Shown here: positions 1 to 7,836 of the stretch, piece after piece
Layout of the letters: the number at the start of each line of letters is the position of its first letter
Numbering within the stretch: position 1 is the stretch's first letter
Source of the DNA: Candidatus Magasanikiibacteriota bacterium
GTDB lineage: Bacteria; Patescibacteriota; Patescibacteriia; Magasanikbacterales; GWA2-37-8
Length of the DNA stretch: 18,522 bases
NCBI GenBank assembly: GCA_026396535.1
Contig: JAPLWP010000013.1
Coordinates: forward strand, 1-18,522
Direction: 5' to 3'
Notes under the pieces: generated by a model
Seen by the model: the letters and a program-made list of their open reading frames with translations, nothing else
The model's database searches: none
What the model was told of the DNA's origin: nothing
Made by a program: the position numbers and the translations under genes

Positions 1-1
1 T

Positions 2-2236
2 ACTAATTATGGCGTACAATCGGCTGCTCAAAGCTACTTCCACAAAGAGGCCAAAGATCTCACATTAGCTGAGTCCGCTACTCTAGCCGCGATGATCCAG
101 GCCCCCACTCGCTATTTAAACAACATCGACTCTTTACATGACCGTCGCGACACTGTACTACGACTGATGGCAGACCAAGGATATATCACCGTAGACCAAA
201 AAACCCAAGCCCAAAACGAAGCCCTTAGAATTTACCGAAACGGCGTTATTATGGATGCTCCTCATTTTGTATTATATGTAAAACAACTTTTGGCTGATCA
301 GTTTGGTGAAAAATTAGTAGATAGTGGTGGACTCAAAGTAATCACTACTATTGATTATGACAAACAAAAAGCTGCGGAAAAAATTGTAAAAGAAAATGGC
401 GATAAATTTGCTAAACAATACAATGCTAATAACGCCGCTCTAGTTTCAATGGATCCAAGGACTGCCCAGATCATCGCGATGGTGGGTTCGCGTGATTTTG
501 AAAATGAAGAAATAAATGGACAATTTAATGTAGCGGTACTAGGCAAACGCCAACCGGGATCTTCTTTCAAACCATTTGTTTATACTGCCGCTTTTGAGAA
601 AGGTTTTACTCCAGATACTGTAATTTATGATACCATCACCAACTTCGATCAGCGTATCGATGGCGATTACACCCCTCATAATTATGACGGCAAGGAACAT
701 GGCCTGGTAACTATTCGTAAAGCCCTCCAAGGTTCGCTCAACATTCCAGCTGTAAAAACTCTATACATGGTCGGCACCAAAAATGCCATAGATTTTGCCA
801 AACGTTTTGGCTATACCACGTTTACTGGCGATCCTGGTTTAAGTTTGGTACTTGGCGGTGCGGAAGTAAATTTACTTGAGCACACAAATGCTTATGGCAC
901 TTTGGCTGACAACGGAGTTTATCATACCCCGGTTAGCATTCTCAAAGTAACGGATTCCAAAAATAATGTTTTGAGCGAATGGAAACCAAACGAAGGTAGT
1001 ATAGCTATCACTCCAGAATTAGCTGCTACTATCAGTTCAGTACTGAGCAACGATGAAGCTCGTGCTTATATTTTTGGTCGTCACAGCACACTGGCTTTGG
1101 CCGACCGTCCAGTGGCAGCCAAAACTGGTACTACCAATGATTATAAAGATGCTTGGACCATGGGATATACTCCTTCTATTGTGACGGGTGTTTGGGTTGG
1201 CAACACCATTCCATCTACCATGAAAGGCGGCGGCAATACTTTGGCTGGTTTGATTTGGAACCAATTCATGACTACCTCTACCAAAAATACTCCCACAGAA
1301 GATTTCCCAGCCCCTCCACCCAACGATGCGACGAAACCAGTATTGCGCGGATCCGATGGTGGTATAAGATTACAAATAAATTCTGCCAATGGAAAAATTG
1401 CGACTTCTTCTACTCCGCCTGGATTAATAGTTACCAAAATATTTTTGCCTCCTCATGATATTTTGCATTACGTAAATAAAGACGACCCTCGCGGTCCAGC
1501 ACCGACCAACCCAAGCGATGATCCTCAATATCAAAATTGGGAAAATTCTCTACAACAATGGCTAGGCAGATTGCAATCCGCCGGCATGCCAATTACCCTA
1601 GAAGAACCACCAACACAACTGGATGACACGCCATATAACCCAGAATTGGTTCCACAGGTAGAAATAACTTCTCCACAAAGTAACAGCACCATCAACGGAC
1701 GCCAGCTAGATATTCAGGTGAATGCCAGCGCTCCTCGCGGTGTAAAACAAGTAAGTTATTATGTCGACGAAAAATTGATTGGAAATAGTACCGAATATCC
1801 TTTTAGTCTTTCTTACTCTATTCCAAAATTGTATTCCAACCAACACACTCTTAAAGCACTGGCTGTCGACGACCAAGGCAATGCTGGAGAAAACAAGATT
1901 GTATTTTATACTACCGGCGAGTTTGATCAACCTACTTTTAATTGGGTAGATGGTACGGATGCTATTATCAACCAAACGGACTTTCCAAAAACAATGGCTA
2001 TCCAACCTGTACTTTGGGATAATGTCAAAGATATAAAAATACAACTTATAAATTCTAAAGGGGTGGCCAAAAGTATTTTTGACTTCAACCATAAAGAGGA
2101 CCAATTAAACGACCAAGGGAATTTGGAATTTAGTTGGAAGACTTCTCCAGGGGTAGGACAATATACTTTGAAAGCAACTTTGACTTCAAATAGTGGGGCG
2201 ACGGAGAGCAAGGGATTAAATGTAGAGATTAAATAG
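2..2236 (+). CDS. Class A penicillin-binding protein (PBP1a-like), 5'-truncated by the window edge
   Basis: Bifunctional peptidoglycan synthase acting outside the membrane; the glycosyltransferase part polymerises lipid II and the transpeptidase part cross-links stem peptides. The frame is open from base 2, so the true start lies upstream. The first ~40 visible residues (YGVQSAAQSYF, LAESATLAAMIQAP) are the end of a GT51 domain; the GT51 catalytic glutamates are outside the window. Transpeptidase motifs are all present: SSFK with the nucleophile Ser at 560-562, SLN at 734-742 and KTG at 1121-1129. After a Pro/Asp-rich linker, roughly 1650-1920 encodes an Ig-like domain (VEITSPQSNSTI ... YYVDEKLIG), followed by another beta-rich tail, a layout known in Gram-positive-type and CPR PBPs. 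It ends in TAA and is followed by structured terminator element copy 1. The pbp1a-type assignment is firm; orthology to E. coli mrcA is not claimed. Confidence 0.93.
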   Translation, partial: TNYGVQSAAQSYFHKEAKDLTLAESATLAAMIQAPTRYLNNIDSLHDRRDTVLRLMADQGYITVDQKTQAQNEALRIYRNGVIMDAPHFVLYVKQLLADQFGEKLVDSGGLKVITTIDYDKQKAAEKIVKENGDKFAKQYNANNAALVSMDPRTAQIIAMVGSRDFENEEINGQFNVAVLGKRQPGSSFKPFVYTAAFEKGFTPDTVIYDTITNFDQRIDGDYTPHNYDGKEHGLVTIRKALQGSLNIPAVKTLYMVGTKNAIDFAKRFGYTTFTGDPGLSLVLGGAEVNLLEHTNAYGTLADNGVYHTPVSILKVTDSKNNVLSEWKPNEGSIAITPELAATISSVLSNDEARAYIFGRHSTLALADRPVAAKTGTTNDYKDAWTMGYTPSIVTGVWVGNTIPSTMKGGGNTLAGLIWNQFMTTSTKNTPTEDFPAPPPNDATKPVLRGSDGGIRLQINSANGKIATSSTPPGLIVTKIFLPPHDILHYVNKDDPRGPAPTNPSDDPQYQNWENSLQQWLGRLQSAGMPITLEEPPTQLDDTPYNPELVPQVEITSPQSNSTINGRQLDIQVNASAPRGVKQVSYYVDEKLIGNSTEYPFSLSYSIPKLYSNQHTLKALAVDDQGNAGENKIVFYTTGEFDQPTFNWVDGTDAIINQTDFPKTMAIQPVLWDNVKDIKIQLINSKGVAKSIFDFNHKEDQLNDQGNLEFSWKTSPGVGQYTLKATLTSNSGATESKGLNVEIK

Positions 2237-2271
2237 TTTTCAGAATTTATAACTTCAAAATAGTTTCAAAC

Positions 2272-2378
2272 AAAAAGACTGACATAAGTGACTTTTTCGC
2301 TTTCCTCGGCCGCGAGGCCTCAGGGATGAAACCGTGGGTTTCATAACCCGCTCAAAAGTAACTTATGTCAGTCTTTTT
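2272..2378 (+). repeat. Structured terminator-nested element, copy 1
   Basis: A perfect 17-bp inverted repeat (2272-2288 with 2362-2378) encloses a 73-base core (2289-2361) shared with elements at 11798 and 15177. The right arm ends in a long T run and the left arm starts with five A, so it can terminate the PBP transcript and probably also ribD from the other strand. Inside the core, ACTTT pairs with AAAGT. A hairpin GGCC-GCGA-GGCC has a GNRA tetraloop, and a hairpin ATGAAACC-GTG-GGTTTCAT follows. Core ends are TGACTTTTTCG and GCTCAAAAGTAA. It lies between convergent genes. Terminator function is inferred from stem plus T run; the core is of unknown nature. Confidence 0.85.
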
Positions 2379-2391
2379 TTTTTCTTTATTT

Positions 2392-3480
2392 TTAGATTCT
2401 TACTCCTTCTATCATCCAGTTGTCGCCGAAATGTTTGATTGAAATATTTTTTAGCTTTAGGGCTTTGCTTACTTTGTCTGTTCCTTTGCCTCCGATTGCG
2501 CTTAGGGATTCTTTGCCGCCGATTATTATCGGGGCGTAGAAAATATAAAATTTATCGGCTAGCTTGGCATCTTGAAAACTACCTTGCAATTCAGCTCCAC
2601 CTTCTACGAACAGGCTGATTATTTTTCTTTTGGTTAATTCTTGTAAAATGATTTTTATTGGAACTTGTTTTTGTTTTAGCACCACCACCTCAATTCCTTT
2701 TTGAACTAGTTGTTTCATTTTTTTAAGGTCGTGCGACGGGGAGGCAAACACCAAAACATTATTATCGCGATATACTTGGGCGTTTATTTTTATCTTTAGT
2801 TCAGCGTCCAAAATTACTCGTAATGGATCGTGATATTTTTTGTTTCTTACTCCTAGATGCGGGTCGTCTTTTAGAACAGTATTAGTACCTACAATTATCG
2901 CTTGATATTGCCCGCGTAGATCCCGAGAAAATTCTCGAGCAGCTTCATTGGTGATCCATTTGGAATCACCGCTGTGGGTCGCTGTGCGGCCATCCAGAGA
3001 ACAAGCGAACTTAATAGCGACAAACGGGCGTTGCTTCTGGTGGAAGCAGAAAAAAGCTTCGTTTAGCTCTTGGGCTTCTTTTTGCAAAACTCCTACTTCT
3101 ACTTGTATGCCGGCAGCCTTTAATTGTTTTATGCCTCGGCCTGAAACTTTTTCATTCGGATCGATTGTACAACAAACCACCCGCTTTATTCCAGCCGCTA
3201 TTATGGCCGGCACACAGGGCGGAGTGTTTTTCCAGATATGAGAACACGGTTCTAGAGTGACATACAGAGTGGCGCCTTTAGGGTTTTCTTTACAATTTTT
3301 AAAAGCCTCTACTTCTGCGTGAGGCCCTTTGTACTTTTTATGATATCCTTGTCCAAGTACTTTCCCATTCTTTACCACTACCGCCGCGACCATCGGATTG
3401 GGATTGGTCTGCCCTCTAGCTTTGGCGGCAAGCCCCAGAGCGAGCGTAAGATATTTTTTATCTTCGTTTGTTATTGCCAT
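2392..3480 (-). CDS. ribD: Bifunctional riboflavin deaminase/reductase RibD
   Basis: Second and third steps of riboflavin synthesis: deamination of the pyrimidine made from GTP, then NADPH-dependent reduction of its ribosyl side chain; cytosolic. The N-terminal deaminase domain (about 1-145) has HAE with zinc ligand His54 and PCSH...TPPC with Cys79 and Cys89. The C-terminal reductase domain (about 150-362) has SLDGRTA, SKWITNEAAR and FVEGGAELQGSF. Length 362 is normal for the fused enzyme. The two zinc cysteines are one residue further apart than in E. coli RibD (PCSHIWKNTPPC against PCSHHGRTPPC). Last gene of a tight run after ribA (1-base gap), so it probably depends on translation and transcription from upstream. 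ATG start follows directly on the ribA stop. Confidence 0.95.
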   Translation of the reverse strand: MAITNEDKKYLTLALGLAAKARGQTNPNPMVAAVVVKNGKVLGQGYHKKYKGPHAEVEAFKNCKENPKGATLYVTLEPCSHIWKNTPPCVPAIIAAGIKRVVCCTIDPNEKVSGRGIKQLKAAGIQVEVGVLQKEAQELNEAFFCFHQKQRPFVAIKFACSLDGRTATHSGDSKWITNEAAREFSRDLRGQYQAIIVGTNTVLKDDPHLGVRNKKYHDPLRVILDAELKIKINAQVYRDNNVLVFASPSHDLKKMKQLVQKGIEVVVLKQKQVPIKIILQELTKRKIISLFVEGGAELQGSFQDAKLADKFYIFYAPIIIGGKESLSAIGGKGTDKVSKALKLKNISIKHFGDNWMIEGVRI

Positions 3481-3481
3481 A

Positions 3482-4078
3482 TTACTTTATTTTTAATTGA
3501 TGGCCCATTTTTTTCTTTTTTATCTGCAGATATGATTTGTTGTATTTATTGGATTTCACTTCTAGAGGAGTTCTTTTTATCACATCTATTCCACCCTCTT
3601 CGAGTTGAATTACTTTGTCTGGATTGTTGGTAATGAGATTTATTTTTCTAATCTTTAAATATTTTAAAATCAAAATTGCAATACTATAATCCCGGGCATC
3701 TTGAGGTAAACCCAGGCCAACATTGGCTTCTACCGTATCCATACCCTGATCTTGTAGAGCGTAGGCCTTTATTTTATTTTCCAGACCAATATCACGGCCT
3801 TCTTGGTTGAGATAAAGCAAGACTCCGCCGGATTTGGCTATTTTTTTTAAACTCAAATCCAACTGTTCACCACAATCACATTTCAAAGAAGCAAAGGTGT
3901 CACCAGTAATACATTTAGAATGCATTCGGACCAAAACCGGCTCTTTTAAAATCTTACCTTTGGTCAAAACCACTTGATTACGATCGTCGATATTAGATTT
4001 AAAAATTGAAATCTGAAAATTACCGTATTTGGTCGGTAAATTAGCTTGAGCAGTTTGTTTTACCTGCAACTTTTTCAT
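3482..4078 (-). CDS. ribA: GTP cyclohydrolase II, stand-alone RibA
   Basis: Opens the GTP branch of riboflavin synthesis, releasing formate and pyrophosphate to give the diaminopyrimidine used by RibD. Zinc ligands Cys56, Cys67 and Cys69 sit in SKCITGDTFASLKCDCG; the catalytic block QEGRDIGLENKIKAYALQ and the nucleotide-binding LITNNPDKV are present. The frame can start at 4114, but that would overlap ribH by 34 bases; the ATG at 4078 gives a 2-base gap and 198 residues, close to the 196 of E. coli RibA, so I chose it. There is no fused RibB (dihydroxybutanone phosphate synthase) domain, unlike the RibBA of many Gram-positives. Lysine-rich C-terminus. Sits between ribH and ribD in the operon. 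Confidence 0.95.
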   Translation of the reverse strand: MKKLQVKQTAQANLPTKYGNFQISIFKSNIDDRNQVVLTKGKILKEPVLVRMHSKCITGDTFASLKCDCGEQLDLSLKKIAKSGGVLLYLNQEGRDIGLENKIKAYALQDQGMDTVEANVGLGLPQDARDYSIAILILKYLKIRKINLITNNPDKVIQLEEGGIDVIKRTPLEVKSNKYNKSYLQIKKKKMGHQLKIK

Positions 4079-4080
4079 AC

Positions 4081-4524
4081 CTAAATTTTGGCGATAGTTT
4101 CGAGAGTTTTCCACGCGGCTTCAGCAGCTTCTATGCCGCGATTGTCTTTTATTTGAGTAGAGCGATCATAAGCATCCTGAATATTATACACCGCCAACAC
4201 TTCAAAAATTACTGGAATTTCAAACTCGACACTAAGCGTCATACAAGCTCGTGCACATTCGTTGGCAATAAGTTCAAAGTGATAGGTTTTGCCTTTGTGG
4301 ATTGCGCCGAAAGTTATAATCGCATCATACACACCTTGTTTGGCGAGCTTTTTTACCAACAAAGGTATTTCAAAACTGCCGGGCACACTCACTATTTTAA
4401 TATTTTCTTTTTTTATCCCTTTTTTCTCCAGAGTCGCTACACAATTTTTCTCTAGATTATTTACTATTTCCTCCCAGAAAGCACCACTAACAATGGCAAT
4501 TTTCAGTTCGTTGGCTGGCTTCAT
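4081..4524 (-). CDS. ribH: 6,7-dimethyl-8-ribityllumazine synthase RibH
   Basis: Condenses the RibD product (after dephosphorylation) with dihydroxybutanone phosphate to form lumazine; the family assembles into pentamers or 60-mer capsids. At 147 residues it is a normal length. Visible signatures: Phe16 in IVSGAFWEE for ring stacking, VPGSFEIPL, GAIHKGKTYHFE with catalytic His82, and IPVIFEVL followed by Arg121 in YDRS for phosphate binding. It deviates from the common GA-TPHFD form (here GKTYHFE) but keeps the His. Ten bases separate it from ribE and two from ribA, consistent with co-transcription. The ATG start agrees with the usual family N-terminus. Confidence 0.95.
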   Translation of the reverse strand: MKPANELKIAIVSGAFWEEIVNNLEKNCVATLEKKGIKKENIKIVSVPGSFEIPLLVKKLAKQGVYDAIITFGAIHKGKTYHFELIANECARACMTLSVEFEIPVIFEVLAVYNIQDAYDRSTQIKDNRGIEAAEAAWKTLETIAKI

Positions 4525-4534
4525 AAAAATAGGG

Positions 4535-5110
4535 TTATTTTAAAAACTTTTTAATATATTTAGCGACCACATCTATCTCAATATTTATTTTATCGCCGAG
4601 TTTAATATTTTTAAGATTGGTGTTTTGCCAAGTATGAGGAATTACAGCGATAACAAAACTTTTACTTTTTAATTTTGCGATAGTCAAAGAAATACCATTC
4701 AGAGCAATAGAGCCTTTTTCTACCAAAAATCTCATCGTATCTTTTTCGACTGAGATTTCTATCTCTCTACTATTTCCTTGTTTTTTGATTTCTTTTATTT
4801 CCCCAATTCCATCCACATGCCCTTGTACCAAATGACCAGACAAAAATGTCTGCATAGTAAGCGACATATCCAAGTTTAACTCTTCACCAATTATAACATC
4901 ACCCAAATTACTTCTTTTAAGAGTTTCCGGAACCGCTGAAAAAGACAGTTTGTCTTTCGTTTTCTTTTCCACCGTCAGACATACCCCATTTACAGCAATA
5001 CTATCGCCAATTTTTGTTTTGGAGACAAATTTAGGATCTGTTTGCATCACAAACACACCTTGTTTGACTGAAAATAACTTAGCAGTATGAGTAATTATTC
5101 CAGTAAACAT
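4535..5110 (-). CDS. ribE: Riboflavin synthase alpha chain
   Basis: Catalyses dismutation of two lumazine molecules into riboflavin and the pyrimidine substrate of RibH. It begins with the hallmark MFTGII and contains two lumazine-binding barrels: repeat 1 with VNGVCLTV, repeat 2 with LNGISLTI, joined by SGHLVQGHVDG; IPHTWQNTNL lies near the C-terminus. 191 residues is slightly short of the usual 200-215. It starts 3 bases after the dnaN stop (-), so the riboflavin genes appear to be read from the dnaN transcript; I see no separate promoter or FMN riboswitch. The symbol follows Bacillus usage; the same enzyme is called ribC in E. coli. Confidence 0.95.
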   Translation of the reverse strand: MFTGIITHTAKLFSVKQGVFVMQTDPKFVSKTKIGDSIAVNGVCLTVEKKTKDKLSFSAVPETLKRSNLGDVIIGEELNLDMSLTMQTFLSGHLVQGHVDGIGEIKEIKKQGNSREIEISVEKDTMRFLVEKGSIALNGISLTIAKLKSKSFVIAVIPHTWQNTNLKNIKLGDKINIEIDVVAKYIKKFLK

Positions 5111-5113
5111 AAA

Positions 5114-6238
5114 TTACTGACGTATAGGCATGATGATGTATAAGAAGTTTGGATCGTTGGTCGGAGTTACCAAACAAGGACTATCAGCGTTGATGATTTT
5201 GAAGACCGCACTTTCAGATTTCAAATTATTTAGACCGTCCAAGACATAACGGTGGTTTAAAGTAATTTTATTATCATCACCTTTGATATCAGCTACAACC
5301 TCAGAATTATATTCACCGGTCTGAGATGAAATAGAAGCGAGTTTTACCACACCTTCTTTACCTTCAAACGAACAATTAATAGCATTTACGCCAGTAGTAG
5401 TGAACAAACTAGCAGTTTTTATTTCTTTAGTCATTTTTTCAGTATCGAGAGTAGCTGTGGTTTTAAATTCTTTAGGAATAATCTGGGCATAATCCGGATA
5501 ATTTCCTTCAACCAAACGTGATACCAATTGAGTATTACCAAAATGAACAGCAATCTGATTTTCTCCAACCAAAAAGCGAACATTCTTTTCACCATCTTCA
5601 GTTTCCACCAAAGACAAGATACGAATGATCTCAGAGGTAGTACGACCAGGCACTATAATCTTGAATTCACCCTCTCCTTGCTTGATAGCGACTCTTTTTT
5701 CAGCTAAACGATAACTATCCGTAGCAGCCAATACCAAACCGGCGTAGTAAGAAGTATTAAAACCAAAATACATACCAGATAATTCTGGGCGGATTTCTGA
5801 TTTGGCTAAAGAAGACACTGTTTGCCCCATACCTGTTTTGAGTTCATCCACTGCAAACAAGAATCCAGTACCAGTATGAACAGAAGGGATCACTGGGAAT
5901 TCGTCAGCAGGGGAGCCTTTTATTTTTGTAGAAGACTTTCCACAGTTTATCACCAATTCATTGTCTTTGAGTTCCATCTCAATCTTTTCTTCAGACAACA
6001 ATCCGACAAACTCGGTCAAAGTACGAGCCGGTACTGTGAAAGATCCTGGTTCGTCCACTTTGGAACGAACATGGACCACTATCGCGAGTTCAAGATTGGT
6101 TGCAATGATTTCTGTTTTTTGGTCATCGGCTTTGATCAACACATTTCCAAGTATCGGTAAATTCACACTCTTGTTGGCGATGCCTCCGACTATCGATAAA
6201 GCTTTGGACAAATTCTCCTTCGTACAGGTTATTTTCAT
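5114..6238 (-). CDS. dnaN: DNA polymerase III sliding clamp (beta subunit)
   Basis: Ring-forming processivity factor that tethers the replicative polymerase to DNA. The 374 residues fit three clamp domains; recognisable blocks are LPILGNVLI, ATNLELAI, TVPARTLTE, GSPADEFPVI, ATDSYRLAEKR, EGNYPDYAQIIP and the C-terminal LVTPTNDPNFLYIIMPIR that forms the binding pocket for clamp-interacting peptides. It follows dnaA on the same strand across the oriC-like gap. Upstream of the ATG I see no Shine-Dalgarno sequence. ribE begins 3 bases after its stop, an unusual operon partner. Confidence 0.97.
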   Translation of the reverse strand: MKITCTKENLSKALSIVGGIANKSVNLPILGNVLIKADDQKTEIIATNLELAIVVHVRSKVDEPGSFTVPARTLTEFVGLLSEEKIEMELKDNELVINCGKSSTKIKGSPADEFPVIPSVHTGTGFLFAVDELKTGMGQTVSSLAKSEIRPELSGMYFGFNTSYYAGLVLAATDSYRLAEKRVAIKQGEGEFKIIVPGRTTSEIIRILSLVETEDGEKNVRFLVGENQIAVHFGNTQLVSRLVEGNYPDYAQIIPKEFKTTATLDTEKMTKEIKTASLFTTTGVNAINCSFEGKEGVVKLASISSQTGEYNSEVVADIKGDDNKITLNHRYVLDGLNNLKSESAVFKIINADSPCLVTPTNDPNFLYIIMPIRQ

Positions 6239-6254
6239 ATTGGGTGGTGTATAA

Positions 6255-6308
6255 GTGTTTTATATATAAATATAGTAATACTAATAAGGGTGGGGACAGA
6301 GTGAATAA
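6255..6308 (+). other. DnaA-trio / basal unwinding-like module
   Basis: Reading the plus strand: an AT-rich run (6255-6272), then five triplets TAG TAA TAC TAA TAA (6273-6287), a G cluster GGGTGGGG (6288-6295), four bases, and the DnaA-box-like AGTGAATAA (6300-6308). In the Bacillus origin the DnaA-trio strand has this order and polarity: trio repeats, GC stretch, then a box in the TGTGNATAA orientation. DnaA loaded on the box would extend along the trios and open DNA toward dnaN. The match is architectural and by eye. Confidence 0.55.
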
Positions 6309-6443
6309 GTCGTTATTTTGTCTAGTCTCAGCAAAATTTTTTGTTAATAAGTTTTATCTGAAAAGTTGGTAAAGTGGGGATGAAAACAGTGGAAAACTTT
6401 TTTAATTTTTTTATGTTGATAACTCGGCACTTTATTCAGGTGG

Positions 6444-6462
6444 TGTGAACAAGTTGTTCACA
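6444..6462. promoter_or_regulatory. Perfect 19-bp palindrome of two opposed DnaA-like boxes
   Basis: TGTGAACAAGTTGTTCACA: two 9-base arms around one central G, each arm one mismatch from the DnaA box consensus (TTGTTCACA against TTATNCACA). A third box-like site follows at 6466-6474. It may be a DnaA pair in the origin or the operator of another regulator. Confidence 0.6.
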
Positions 6463-6499
6463 TAAATATTCACAGTGCTTAGCCAAGAAATAAAACTAT

Positions 6500-7813
6500 T
6501 TATATATTATTTATGTACAAACGTTGTCGAATTAACTCTACTTCTTGTTTGAGTTTTAGTTCGTTCTCTACTTCTTTGGAAATCTTTTCATTGGCATGCA
6601 TAGCGGTGGTATGGTCGCGACCGCCGAGCTCATCACCGATAGCTGGAAAAGACATTTTAAGATCGTTGCGTAGTAGATACATAATAACTTGGCGTGGGAA
6701 AGAAAGCTTCTTCTCACGGCTTTTTCCACAGACATCCTCAAAGCTCGAGAGTAATGATTTCACAGACTCTTGGGTCGGAACCATGTTTTTTAATTGATGG
6801 TAGGCAATAATCTTGTTTAATGCACCTTCGAGTTCGCGGATATTACTCTGTACTATAGTAGCGACGGTGTGCAATATCTTAGTTTCTAGAGGAAAATTCT
6901 TTTCATGACATTTTTTATCTAGAATAGCAGCGCGAGTTTCAAAGTCAGGTGCGGTGACATCCACAATCATACCCCATTCAAAGCGGGATTTGAGACGATC
7001 TTCTAAAGCCGGAATAGCTTTTGGTGGACGATCCGAAGTGAGAATAACTTGTTTGTTGGCTTGGTGAAGCTCGTTGAAAGTGTGGAAGAACGATTCTTGA
7101 GAAGCGTCTTTGCCAGCAATAAATTGAATATCATCAATAAGCAAAGCATCAATAAGGCGGTAGCGATTTTGGAAATCACGAGAGCTGCCAGTGCGTAGTG
7201 AGGTAATAAAATCATTGGTAAACTTCTCAGCACTTACATACATAATGTTGGTCTGAGGGTTTTTACGCAGTAATTCATTGGCTACGGCCTGTAAAAGATG
7301 GGTTTTGCCCAAACCTACACCACCATATATAAATAGAGGGTTGTAGGATTCGCCAGGTCTGTCTGCTACGGCTTTGGCCGCAGTAAAAGCTAATTCAGAG
7401 CCTTTGCCGACCACAAAATTATCAAAAGTATATTTAGGATTGATGCTAAATCCAGGGGAGATTAAAGGTGTGGACTGGGAGGCGGTGGAAAAGCTGACTT
7501 TTTCCTCCTGGTGGGCTTGAGGTGGAGTAATTGAGGTGTTTATAGTCAATTCAGTAACATTTTTGATATTTTCGATCTTGTATTCTAGTTTACGAATTGG
7601 CAAAGAAGTGATTCTTTCAAGGGATTGAATGATCTGTTGGTGGTGTTTTTTTTCAATCCAGGCTTGGTTGAAAGTATTTGGTACGCAAAGTACTACGTGG
7701 CTTTCTTGGAAAGAAACAATGCCGGTATTTTTGAACCAAGTATTGAAATTAGCCTTGGAAATGTTCAACTCTAGCTCGGAAAGGACAGCTTGCCAGATTT
7801 CGTTATTAGTCAT
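6500..7813 (-). CDS. dnaA: Chromosomal replication initiator protein DnaA
   Basis: AAA+ ATPase that binds DnaA boxes, opens oriC and helps load the helicase; also a transcription regulator. Order: domain I (about 1-80, IWQAVLSELELNIS and FNTWF), a short linker to about 120, AAA+ domain with Walker A GGVGLGKT (164-171), Walker B LLIDDIQF around Asp226-Asp227, Arg-rich LEDRLKSRFEWG, and domain IV with the box-binding signature GGRDHTTAMHANEKI from 397. At 437 residues it has a short domain II. The ATG at 7813 matches the usual N-terminus; no Shine-Dalgarno is visible in the ~23-base predicted leader. Palindrome and DnaA boxes upstream suggest autoregulation. Confidence 0.98.
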   Translation of the reverse strand: MTNNEIWQAVLSELELNISKANFNTWFKNTGIVSFQESHVVLCVPNTFNQAWIEKKHHQQIIQSLERITSLPIRKLEYKIENIKNVTELTINTSITPPQAHQEEKVSFSTASQSTPLISPGFSINPKYTFDNFVVGKGSELAFTAAKAVADRPGESYNPLFIYGGVGLGKTHLLQAVANELLRKNPQTNIMYVSAEKFTNDFITSLRTGSSRDFQNRYRLIDALLIDDIQFIAGKDASQESFFHTFNELHQANKQVILTSDRPPKAIPALEDRLKSRFEWGMIVDVTAPDFETRAAILDKKCHEKNFPLETKILHTVATIVQSNIRELEGALNKIIAYHQLKNMVPTQESVKSLLSSFEDVCGKSREKKLSFPRQVIMYLLRNDLKMSFPAIGDELGGRDHTTAMHANEKISKEVENELKLKQEVELIRQRLYINNI

Positions 7814-7836
7814 AGATAGTTATTTTTTAAAACTTT

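Larger units (their letters stand above)
6239..6499. other. oriC: Putative chromosomal origin oriC (dnaA-dnaN gap)
   Basis: 261 bases without a credible gene between dnaA and dnaN, a classic origin position. Against the box consensus TTATNCACA/TGTGNATAA, seven 9-mers are one mismatch away: 6246-6254, 6300-6308, 6342-6350, 6414-6422, 6444-6452, 6454-6462 and 6466-6474. The left side holds an AT-rich stretch (6255-6272) with trinucleotides and a G cluster next to the box at 6300 (separate entry). The dnaN promoter should also lie here but I could not place it convincingly. Position plus box density make this a good origin candidate; no exact consensus box occurs in the gap itself (one lies upstream of dnaA). 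Confidence 0.75.

Noticed and set aside
1706..2104. 132-residue open frame on the minus strand inside the PBP gene
   Set aside because: Antisense to a well-supported CDS, no family features and no upstream signals; a shadow frame.
2272..2378. Integron attC site as explanation for the large palindromes
   Set aside because: attC sites have conserved ends and variable centres; here the centre is conserved and the arms vary. No integrase is present.
5111..5113. FMN riboswitch upstream of the riboflavin genes
   Set aside because: Only 3 bases separate dnaN and ribE, and the dnaN upstream gap shows no FMN aptamer signature.
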